Origin: Planctomycetota bacterium
Lineage (GTDB): Bacteria; Planctomycetota; Phycisphaerae; SM23-33
DNA: 64,000 bases
Assembly (NCBI GenBank): GCA_022705325.1
Contig: JAKJER010000008.1
Location: forward strand, 1 to 64,000
Direction: 5' to 3'
Part shown: one piece after another, positions 41,770 through 49,329 of the stretch
Layout of the letters: the number at the start of each line of letters is the position of its first letter
Position numbering within the stretch: the stretch's first letter is position 1
Notes under the pieces: model-generated
Told to the model about the DNA's origin: nothing
Seen by the model: the letters and a program-made list of their open reading frames with translations, nothing else
Databases searched by the model: none
Program-made: the position numbers and the translations under genes

Positions 41770-41884
41770 AGAAGGACTTGGCCATCCGGCGGGTCAATCC
41801 CTGCAAGTGCTTTTGGGACGCTGCCGTACGGGCCCGGCGTCCGACGGATCCGGGATGGTTGTTTGTCGAGGGGCACAGCGCACG

Positions 41885-42760
41885 ATGAGTGAATATACAC
41901 GATGGTTGCTGTTTGTTGGAGCCTTGGCGGTCACCGCTCAAGCGGGGGCTGGCGAACCCGTGCGGGGGCTCAGTAAGCCCAGTAGTGATCTAACCTTATC
42001 CTTTGTCCGTCCGGGCAAGATCGCCTCCATCCCCGTCAAGGAAGGCGACCAGGTCAAGGTCGGTCAACTGCTGGTCGAGCAGGACGACTTGGCCGAGCGC
42101 GAGCAACTGGCCCAACTCAAGGCCCAGGCCGACGATCAGATCCGCATCGACGCCGCCCAGGCCCAACTCGATCAGAAGAAGGTGGACCTGAAGAAGCTGG
42201 AGGCGGCTGCCAAGTTCAACGCCGCGACGAAGCTGGAGGTCGAGCACGCTGTTCTGGACGTCACAATCGCCGCCCTCTCCGTGGACCTGGCCCGCTTCGA
42301 GAAGGAACAGGCCGTCCGCAAGTACCGCGAGATGTCGCAGCAGGTCGATCGCATGAGGATCCTCAGCCCGACCAACGGGCGGATCGAACACCTGCACAAG
42401 CGCCCGGGCGAGTCGGTCGACGCCCTGGACCCCGTCCTCCGCGTGGTCAACACCGAGACGCTCTGGGTGGAGGCGGCGGTGGACCTCGAGACCGTCTGCC
42501 CCCTGGAGTGCGGGCAGCAGGCCGAGTTGGAGTTCCGCTTCCCCGGCCAGAGCGAGTCCCAGCCGCGGAAGACCACCCGCGGAACGATCATCTTCATCGG
42601 TGACGTCGCCGACGGGGCCAGCAACACCCGCCTGGTCCGCGTCGAGATCAAGAACGTGTTCAAGCGTCCTGCCGGCGAGCACGTGCTGGTGCGGTTCTGC
42701 CCGCCCGCCCAGGCGGCGGCCGCCACCACCCAGCCCGCCAAGGCCCGAAAAGCCTCCTAA
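41885..42760 (+). CDS. HlyD-type periplasmic adaptor protein
   Basis: First gene of a five-gene operon. A 291-residue protein with a signal peptide (residues 1-22, LLFVGALAVTAQAGAG). The barrel-sandwich (biotinyl-lipoyl-like) halves are FVRPGKIASIPVKEGDQVKV and MRILSPTNGRIEHLHKRPGE. They flank a coiled coil (about 70-155). A beta-barrel domain follows. This is the architecture of membrane-fusion proteins of RND, ABC or type I exporters, but there is no RND or ABC transporter gene beside it. The start at 41885 gives the best signal peptide; an in-frame ATG at 41854 is an alternative. It probably forms a periplasmic link with the two other HlyD-bearing proteins encoded downstream. Confidence 0.85.
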   Translation: MSEYTRWLLFVGALAVTAQAGAGEPVRGLSKPSSDLTLSFVRPGKIASIPVKEGDQVKVGQLLVEQDDLAEREQLAQLKAQADDQIRIDAAQAQLDQKKVDLKKLEAAAKFNAATKLEVEHAVLDVTIAALSVDLARFEKEQAVRKYREMSQQVDRMRILSPTNGRIEHLHKRPGESVDALDPVLRVVNTETLWVEAAVDLETVCPLECGQQAELEFRFPGQSESQPRKTTRGTIIFIGDVADGASNTRLVRVEIKNVFKRPAGEHVLVRFCPPAQAAAATTQPAKARKAS

Positions 42761-42787
42761 CCCTAGAGAAAGGAAACAGGGAGTTCT

Positions 42788-43141
42788 ATGCCGATCGAAA
42801 ACGAAGCCGAGAAGCCCATCGACCAGCAGGCCCGTGAGCAGACCGGACAGCAGCAGGTCCGTCTCCGCATCGACGAGCGGAACATGAAGACCAGCTACGC
42901 CAACGCTTTCCGCACCAACGGGACAGCCGAGGAAGTCATGCTGGACTTCGGGCTCAACTTGGTGGTCCCCGCCCAGCAGGGCCAGCAGCCCGAGATCCTC
43001 TTCCAGGTCAATGAGCGGGTCATCCTGAACTACTATTCCGCCAAGCGACTGGCCATCACTCTGGGCCAGCTCATCCGCCGTCACGAGGAGCAGTTCGGCG
43101 AGTTGGAGATGGACGTGGCCAAGCGGAGCAAGCAGCAATAG
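42788..43141 (+). CDS. DUF3467 protein
   Basis: A 117-residue protein with a good gggag ribosome site, second in the operon. The DUF3467 pattern is clear: YANAFRTNGTAEEVMLDFG, then ERVILNYYSAKRLAITLGQL and HEEQFGELEMDV. The N-terminal 30 residues are Gln/Glu-rich and probably disordered. DUF3467 members are small, widely spread and without known function. No signal peptide is present, so it should be cytoplasmic. Its fixed place between two HlyD genes suggests an adaptor or chaperone for the export machinery; this is inference. Confidence 0.85.
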   Translation: MPIENEAEKPIDQQAREQTGQQQVRLRIDERNMKTSYANAFRTNGTAEEVMLDFGLNLVVPAQQGQQPEILFQVNERVILNYYSAKRLAITLGQLIRRHEEQFGELEMDVAKRSKQQ

Positions 43142-43180
43142 TCCTACCGGCCGCCCGGCGGCCAGTGCAGGTGACGGGTC

Positions 43181-45061
43181 ATGACGAGGGTCTCTCCGCA
43201 AAGCCCATCGCAGAACCAGCAGCCGCCCAGCACGGCGGAGTTGATCGAACGGCTCAGCCAGTTCGACGGCCCGCCGGAGCACTTTCTGGTGAATCTGCTG
43301 GCCGTCCAGTGCTACGTGACGGCGGCTGAGAACGGGAGCATCCTTCGCGTCAATCCAACCGGGACGACGGAAGTGCTGGCAGTGCACCCCGCGCTGCCGC
43401 AGGGCGCGTCGGCGCCGGTGTGGTTGACCCGCGCGGTGGAGTCGGCCCCCGGCGTGATCGCCGGAGGCAAGACCGCCCTCAAACCCCTGCACGACCAGGC
43501 AGACCTGTACGGGCAGCCCGCGCGACGCCACTTGGTCATGATCCCCCTGCGGACCGGCGGGGGGTTCGCGGGGCTCGGCGCCTTCGTCGTCGAGTCGGCC
43601 GACAACGCCACGCTCATCGCCTGCCGCGAGCGGCTCGAACTCACCATCAGCCTCTTGAGCATCTACGAGATGCGCCTGGCCTTGTCCAAACGCCAGGGCG
43701 ACCTCAAGCGGCTCAAGCTGGCCATGGATATCCTGGCTGCCGTCAACGAGCACGATCGGTTTACCGGGGCGGCCATGGCCCTGTGCAACGAACTGGCCAG
43801 TCGCTTCGCCTCCGACCGGGTCGGCCTGGGATTCCTCAAGGGCCGATACGTCCACCTCAGGGCTCTCAGCCACACCGAGAAGTTCAGCCGCAAGATGAAG
43901 CTCGTTCAGGACATCGAAGCCGCCCAGGAAGAGTGTCTCGACCAGGACGTAGAGGTCCTGCACCCCACGCCCGAAGGGGCCACCTTCGTCGCACGCTCGG
44001 CCAAGGAGCTTTCCGTGCGCCACGGCCCGACGGCCATCCTGTGCCTGCCCCTGCGACGCGAGGGCAAGCCCATGGCCGTGATGAGCCTGGAACGCCCGCT
44101 CGACAAGCCGTTCGCAGCCGAGGAGGTGGAATCGATCCGCCTGATCTGCGAACTGGTCACGCCGCGGCTGGCCAACCTCCACGAGCACGACCGCTGGGTG
44201 GGCGCCCGTCTGGCCGCCGGCCTCCGCAAGGGCGCCGCGCTGGCCGTCGGCCCCAAGCACACCTGGATCAAGCTGCTGGCCCTCGGCGGCTGCGCGTTCG
44301 TCCTGTTCCTCTGCCTGGCCAGGGGCCAGTACCGCGCCGACGCCAAGTTTGTCCTCGAAGCCACCCGCGTCCATCTGCTGGCCGCCCCGTTCGACGGCAC
44401 CGTCGAGCAGGCGGAGTTGAAGCCCGGCGACGCCATCGAGGCGGGCAAGACCGTGCTGGCCCTCATGGACACCCGCGAGTTGAACAAGGAACTCTTCGCT
44501 CTCCAGAGCCAGGAGTTCGCCTACCGCAAGCAGGCGGACAAGGCCCGCACCGAGGGCAAGATCGGCGACGCCCAGGTCGCCGAGGCCCAACGACAGGCCG
44601 TCGCCGCCCGAATTGACCTGCTCAACAGCCGCCTGGAGAAGGCCAGGATCCTTTCCCCCGTCAGCGGCGTGCTGACCAAGGGCGACCTGGAGAAGCAGCA
44701 TCGCCCGCCGGTCAAGCAGGGCGACATCCTGTTCGAGGTCGCCCCGCTGGACACCCTGCGGGCGGAACTGTCCGTCGACGAGGAGGACATCGCCGAGATC
44801 CGCGCCGGCATGGAGGGCGAGTTGGCCACCGCCACCTATCCCGACCGAAAGGTCGGCTTCGTTGTCGAACGCATCAACCCCGTGGCCGAGGTGGTCGAGC
44901 AGCAGAACATCTTCAAGGTCCGCGTACGTCTCAAGGACAAGCCCGACTGGATGCGCCCAGGCATGGAGGGCGTGGCCAAGATCGACGTCGACCGTCGCCT
45001 CTACGCCAGCATCTGGACCCGCAAGCTCGTCAACTGGATCCGCATGAAGCTCTGGTGGTAG
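43181..45061 (+). CDS. GAF-domain protein fused to a HlyD-type adaptor
   Basis: A 626-residue protein, third in the operon. Residues about 165-335 form a cytoplasmic GAF domain (MALCNELASRFASDRVGLGF, ILCLPLRREGKPMAVMSLER); residues 20-150 may be a second, divergent one. One membrane segment follows at about 362-380 (KLLALGGCAFVLFLCLA). The part outside the cytoplasm is HlyD-like: the lipoyl halves AAPFDGTVEQAELKPGDAIE and ARILSPVSGVLTKGDLEK with a short coiled coil between, then a beta-barrel. The fusion implies that a cytoplasmic signal is sensed and passed to, or sets the state of, a periplasmic adaptor. The next gene starts 10 bases after its stop. Confidence 0.87.
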   Translation: MTRVSPQSPSQNQQPPSTAELIERLSQFDGPPEHFLVNLLAVQCYVTAAENGSILRVNPTGTTEVLAVHPALPQGASAPVWLTRAVESAPGVIAGGKTALKPLHDQADLYGQPARRHLVMIPLRTGGGFAGLGAFVVESADNATLIACRERLELTISLLSIYEMRLALSKRQGDLKRLKLAMDILAAVNEHDRFTGAAMALCNELASRFASDRVGLGFLKGRYVHLRALSHTEKFSRKMKLVQDIEAAQEECLDQDVEVLHPTPEGATFVARSAKELSVRHGPTAILCLPLRREGKPMAVMSLERPLDKPFAAEEVESIRLICELVTPRLANLHEHDRWVGARLAAGLRKGAALAVGPKHTWIKLLALGGCAFVLFLCLARGQYRADAKFVLEATRVHLLAAPFDGTVEQAELKPGDAIEAGKTVLALMDTRELNKELFALQSQEFAYRKQADKARTEGKIGDAQVAEAQRQAVAARIDLLNSRLEKARILSPVSGVLTKGDLEKQHRPPVKQGDILFEVAPLDTLRAELSVDEEDIAEIRAGMEGELATATYPDRKVGFVVERINPVAEVVEQQNIFKVRVRLKDKPDWMRPGMEGVAKIDVDRRLYASIWTRKLVNWIRMKLWW

Positions 45062-45071
45062 GCGCTGATCG

Positions 45072-47249
45072 ATGGGCGTAGATCGACCGACATTCAGCGA
45101 ATCGTGGTATCGCGTTGCCGAACTCCGGCCTCGTCTGCGGTCCACGGTCCAGATCACCCGCCAGCACTTCCGTGGACAGGTCTGGCACGTCGTGCAGGAC
45201 CCGTCGAACAACCAGTTCTTCCGGCTGAACGATCCCGGCTATCGCTTCGTCGCCCTGCTGGACGGGCGGCGGACGGTGAGCGAAGTCTGGAAGATCTGCA
45301 ATGAGCAACTTGGAGACTCGGCCCCCACGCAGGGCGAGGCGATCCAACTCCTGGGGCAGCTCTATACGTCCAATCTGCTCCAGGCCGACCTGGCCCCAGA
45401 CGCCGAGGGCCTGTTCAACCGCTACCGCAAGCGCCGCGTCCGCGAGGTCCAGGGCTACCTGATGAACCTCCTGTTCATCCGCATCCCCCTGATCGACCCG
45501 GACCGCTTTCTGGATCGCTGGGTGGGCTTCTTCGGGCGGATCTTCACCTGGTACGGGTTTGTCCTGTGGGTGCTCCTGCTGACGGCTGGGGGGTACTTCG
45601 CCGTCACGCACTGGAGCCAGCTGGCCGCCCAGAGCGAGCAGGTGTTCAGCGCGCAGCATCTGGCCGCCAACCTGCCCCTGCTGTACCTGAGCTTCGTGAT
45701 CATCAAGGTGATCCACGAGTTCGGGCACGCCTTCGCCTGCAAGCGGTTCGGCGTGGTGACGGGCACGGGCGGCGAGGTCCACGCCATGGGCGTGATGTTC
45801 CTGGTCTTCACGCCCATGCCGTACGTCGACGCGTCCAGCGCGTGGGCGTTCCGCAGCAAGGGCCGGCGCGCCCTGGTGGGCGCCGCCGGCATGCTGGTCG
45901 AGCTGGCCGTCGCGTCCGTCGCCTGCGTCGTCTGGGCCAACACCGCCCATCCCGACGTGCGGGCGCTGACGTACAACATGATGTTCCTGGCCAGCGTCTC
46001 GACGCTGTTGTTCAACGGCAACCCGCTGCTGCGATACGACGCTTACTACATCCTCTCGGACCTGATCGAGATCCCCAACCTCGCCCAGCGTTCCAAGAAC
46101 TATCTCTACTACCTCGTCCGCCGCTACGCCTGGTCGGTCCGCAACCTCCAGAACCCCGCCCACAGCCGCGGCGAGAAGATCTGGTTCGTTCTCTACGGCA
46201 TCGCCTCCACCCTCTACCGCGTCGTCATCTGCGTGGGCATCCTCCTGTTCATCGCCGACAAGCTCTTCCTGCTGGGCTTCGTGCTGGCGGTGGCGGCCGT
46301 CGTGGCCTGGGTGCTCGTGCCGCTGGGCAAGTTCGTCCGCTACCTGGCCACCAGCAACGAACTCTTCCGCACCCGCGGACGGGCGATCATCAGCACCGTC
46401 CTGGTCTTTGCCGCCATCATCGGCGGCCTCGGTTTCATCCCCGCCCCCGACCGCTTCCGGGCCGAGGGCGTCGTCGAACCCGAGCAACTGGCCATCCTCC
46501 ACGTCCGCGAGCCGGGCTTCCTCCAATCGTTCCTGCCGTCGGGCCAACCCGTGCGGGCCAACCAGCAGGCCCCGCTGGTCAAGCTGGTCAATCGCGAGCT
46601 GGAGGTCGAGCTGGCCGAAGCCCGCACCGACGTCGAGGTTGCCCGCACCGAGATGGTCAAGGCCGAGGGCGAGAGCGACGCCAACCGCGCGCAGGTCTAC
46701 CGCAAGAAGCTCCAGGAGGCCCGCGACCAGGTCCGCCTGATCGAGGCGCGCCTGGGTGAACTGGAGGTCCGCCCGCCGGTGGATGGCGTTTGGATCTCGC
46801 CCCAGATCGACCGCAGCGAGGGCGGTTATCTCGAACCCGGGCAGCGCGTGGGCCTGGTGGCCAGTCTGGATCGTCTCATCGTTCGCGCCACGGTGCTCCA
46901 GGACTCCGACGTCGCCCAGGCCGGCCAGAAGGTCGAGATGCGCGTGCTCGGCCGGCCCGACCCCGTGATCACCGGCACGATTGTTCGGATCCTCCCGGCC
47001 GGGCAGGACCAGCTTCCCTCGGCTGCGCTGGGCTACGCCGTGGGCGGGTCGATCGCCACCGCCGCCGACGACCGCCAGGGGACCAGGGCGGCCGAGCGGT
47101 TCTTCGAGGTCCGCATCGTCCCGCAGGAAGGGGCCCGTCTGCTCAGCGGGCAGCGGGTGGTGGTCCGCTTCGATACGCCCTCCAAGCCGCTGGCCCAGCA
47201 ATGGTGGAAGTCGCTGCTGCAACTGGTCCAGAGGAGGTTCTCGATCTGA
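45072..47249 (+). CDS. PqqD-like domain, M50 site-2-type protease and HlyD adaptor in one protein
   Basis: A 725-residue multi-pass membrane protein, fourth in the operon. Residues about 20-110 resemble PqqD-like winged helices, the fold that binds leader peptides in RiPP systems. Membrane segments run from about 155 to 460. The zinc-protease motif is HEFGH (about 215-219) and the distal ligand segment is NPLLRYDAYYILSDLIEIPNL (about 317-337), where DG of the family is DA. Residues about 475-720 are HlyD-like, with REPGFLQSFLPSGQPV and a coiled coil, then EVRPPVDGVWISP. Related M50-HlyD proteins occur in bacteriocin and giant-protein export loci. It probably processes or escorts a peptide-tagged cargo at the inner membrane. 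Confidence 0.87.
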   Translation: MGVDRPTFSESWYRVAELRPRLRSTVQITRQHFRGQVWHVVQDPSNNQFFRLNDPGYRFVALLDGRRTVSEVWKICNEQLGDSAPTQGEAIQLLGQLYTSNLLQADLAPDAEGLFNRYRKRRVREVQGYLMNLLFIRIPLIDPDRFLDRWVGFFGRIFTWYGFVLWVLLLTAGGYFAVTHWSQLAAQSEQVFSAQHLAANLPLLYLSFVIIKVIHEFGHAFACKRFGVVTGTGGEVHAMGVMFLVFTPMPYVDASSAWAFRSKGRRALVGAAGMLVELAVASVACVVWANTAHPDVRALTYNMMFLASVSTLLFNGNPLLRYDAYYILSDLIEIPNLAQRSKNYLYYLVRRYAWSVRNLQNPAHSRGEKIWFVLYGIASTLYRVVICVGILLFIADKLFLLGFVLAVAAVVAWVLVPLGKFVRYLATSNELFRTRGRAIISTVLVFAAIIGGLGFIPAPDRFRAEGVVEPEQLAILHVREPGFLQSFLPSGQPVRANQQAPLVKLVNRELEVELAEARTDVEVARTEMVKAEGESDANRAQVYRKKLQEARDQVRLIEARLGELEVRPPVDGVWISPQIDRSEGGYLEPGQRVGLVASLDRLIVRATVLQDSDVAQAGQKVEMRVLGRPDPVITGTIVRILPAGQDQLPSAALGYAVGGSIATAADDRQGTRAAERFFEVRIVPQEGARLLSGQRVVVRFDTPSKPLAQQWWKSLLQLVQRRFSI

Positions 47250-47250
47250 C

Positions 47251-49239
47251 GTGAGTAGCGTGCCCAGCACAACCTGGCGGATGCTGGCCCAGCGAAGTCG
47301 CGGCAGCGACCTGCCCAAGGGCCTCGACGCCGCATGGGACTCGCTGCTGGGCCTGGCCAACCGCTCCCTGCCCCGCGTGCGGCGATTCCTCGCTCGCGCC
47401 GCGGGCATCGTCGCGCTCGAGACGGGCGTCAAGGACCTCACCGACGCCCGCCTGCGGGAGGAGGCCCTGTCCATTCGCGACACCTTCCGCCGAGGACGGC
47501 AGACCGACAAGCAGGTCGACCACGCCTACGCCGTCGTTCGCGAGGTGGCGGCGAGGCAGATCGGGCTCAAGCCCTTCCCCGTGCAGGTGGCCGGCGCGCT
47601 GGCCATCCACGACGGGTGCGTCGCCGAAATGGCCACCGGCGAGGGCAAGACGCTCACCGCGACCCTGCCGGCCACCGTGGCGGGCTGGTGCGGGCGAGGC
47701 TGCCACGTCGTCACCGTCAACGATTACCTCGCCAAGCGCGACTGCGAGTGGATGACCCGCATCTACGAGTTCTGCGGGCTGACGGCTGCCTACATCGAGC
47801 AGAAGACCGACCTCGCCGCCCGCCGCCGCGCCTACGGGGCGGATATCACCTACTGCACCAACAAGGAAGTCACCGCGGATTTCCTCCGCGACCGCCTGGC
47901 GCTGGGCAAGCTCCGAGGGCTGCCCTCGGCCCTGCTGGCCAAGATCGCCGACGGCTCGGGCAGCGGAACCGACCGCGTCGTCCAGCGCGGGCTGCACTTC
48001 GCCATCATCGACGAGGCCGACTCCATCCTCATCGACGAGGCCGTCACGCCGCTCATCATCTCCGGCGACGCCCCCAACGAGGAGCAGGTCGAGGCCTTCC
48101 AGCAGGCGGTGGCGCTGGCCGATCAGCTCCGCACGCCCGGCGACTACCGGGTCAACGAGCGCTACCGCGAGGTCGATCTGACCAGTTCGGGCAAGAACCG
48201 CCTGGCCCAGTTGTCCGGCAACTACGGAGGCATCTGGCTGGGGCGCCGCCGCCGCGAGGAGCTGGTGGTGCAGGCCCTCACCGCCCGCCATTTCTACTCG
48301 CTGGACAAGCAATACGTGGTGGACGACGGCAAGATCGTGATCGTGGACGAGTTCACCGGGCGCCTCATGCCGGACCGCACCTGGCGCGACGGGCTCCACC
48401 AGGCCATCGAGGCCAAGGAACGACTGACCGTCAACCCGCCCAAGGACACCTACGCCCGCGTGAGCTTTCAGCGGTTCTTCCGGCTGTACCGCAAGCTGTC
48501 GGGCATGACGGGGACCGCGGCCGAGGCGTGGCGCGAGTTCTGGCAGATCTACCACATGCCGACCGTGGTCATCCCGACCAACCGCCCGTGCGTGCGGCGG
48601 CACAAAGCCGACCGCGTCTTCGCCACCGAAGACGCCAAGTGGCGGGCCGTGGTCGACGAGATCGTGACCCTGCACCGTCAGGGCAGGCCCGCCCTGGTCG
48701 GCACGCGCAGCGTTCGATTCAGCGAGCACCTCAGCCTGCTGCTGACGGCCAAGGGGCTCGAGCACCAGGTCCTCAACGCCGTCCGCCACGCCGAAGAGGC
48801 TCAGATCGTCGCCGCCGCCGGGCAGCCCGGCAAGATCACCGTCGCCACCAACATGGCCGGGCGAGGCACGGACATCAAGCTCGGGCGCGGCGTCGCCGAG
48901 GCCGGCGGACTGGCCGTGCTGGCCACCGAGCGCCACGAGGCCGGGCGAATCGACCGCCAGCTCTACGGCCGGGCCGGGCGACAGGGCGACCCGGGCTCGG
49001 CCCAGGCGATCGTCTGCCTCGAAGACGAACTCGTCCGCCGCCACGCCCCGCACCTGACCCGGATGCTCGCCGGACGGCACGGCAAGAGCGCGCGGGAAAT
49101 CTCCACCGCCACCACCCGCCACCTCTTCGACGCCGCCCAGCGCAAGGCGGAGCGCATGGCCCTCCGCCAGCGCAAGGGCGTTCTCCGCACCGATGACTGG
49201 CTCGACGAGTACCTCGGCTTTGCGGGCAGCGAGAAGTGA
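47251..49239 (+). CDS. SecA-like ATPase lacking the C-terminal domains
   Basis: Last gene of the operon, starting with a GTG one base after the preceding stop; gaggagg lies upstream. Its 662 residues contain the full SecA DEAD motor: MATGEGKT (Walker A), DEADSILIDEAVTPLIISG (Walker B), TNMAGRGTDI and YGRAGRQGDPGSAQ, plus the preprotein-crosslinking region between them. The usual C-terminal helical scaffold, wing and zinc-binding tail are missing: only about 90 residues follow the last motif, against more than 300 in housekeeping SecA. It resembles accessory SecA2 proteins that export special substrates. Its place after two HlyD fusions and an M50 protease suggests a dedicated export motor. 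Whether it uses the SecYEG channel is unknown. Confidence 0.88.
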   Translation: MSSVPSTTWRMLAQRSRGSDLPKGLDAAWDSLLGLANRSLPRVRRFLARAAGIVALETGVKDLTDARLREEALSIRDTFRRGRQTDKQVDHAYAVVREVAARQIGLKPFPVQVAGALAIHDGCVAEMATGEGKTLTATLPATVAGWCGRGCHVVTVNDYLAKRDCEWMTRIYEFCGLTAAYIEQKTDLAARRRAYGADITYCTNKEVTADFLRDRLALGKLRGLPSALLAKIADGSGSGTDRVVQRGLHFAIIDEADSILIDEAVTPLIISGDAPNEEQVEAFQQAVALADQLRTPGDYRVNERYREVDLTSSGKNRLAQLSGNYGGIWLGRRRREELVVQALTARHFYSLDKQYVVDDGKIVIVDEFTGRLMPDRTWRDGLHQAIEAKERLTVNPPKDTYARVSFQRFFRLYRKLSGMTGTAAEAWREFWQIYHMPTVVIPTNRPCVRRHKADRVFATEDAKWRAVVDEIVTLHRQGRPALVGTRSVRFSEHLSLLLTAKGLEHQVLNAVRHAEEAQIVAAAGQPGKITVATNMAGRGTDIKLGRGVAEAGGLAVLATERHEAGRIDRQLYGRAGRQGDPGSAQAIVCLEDELVRRHAPHLTRMLAGRHGKSAREISTATTRHLFDAAQRKAERMALRQRKGVLRTDDWLDEYLGFAGSEK

Positions 49240-49329
49240 CGTAGCGTCAGCGGAAGCTGGGGCAACCGCGACCCCTCCGAAGGTGCGTGACGACGCCGTT
49301 CAACCACCCTGACCCTTGCAGGTGAGCGA

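Noticed and set aside
41663..41884. Extended start of the HlyD adaptor at 41663
   Set aside because: It would begin upstream of the TATAAT promoter and overlap the divergent ybeY start; the signal peptide begins at 41885.
41996..45211. 1071-codon minus-strand frame opposite the HlyD genes
   Set aside because: Antisense shadow; Leu/Asp/Gly-rich and without motifs, while the plus strand has clear HlyD and GAF domains.
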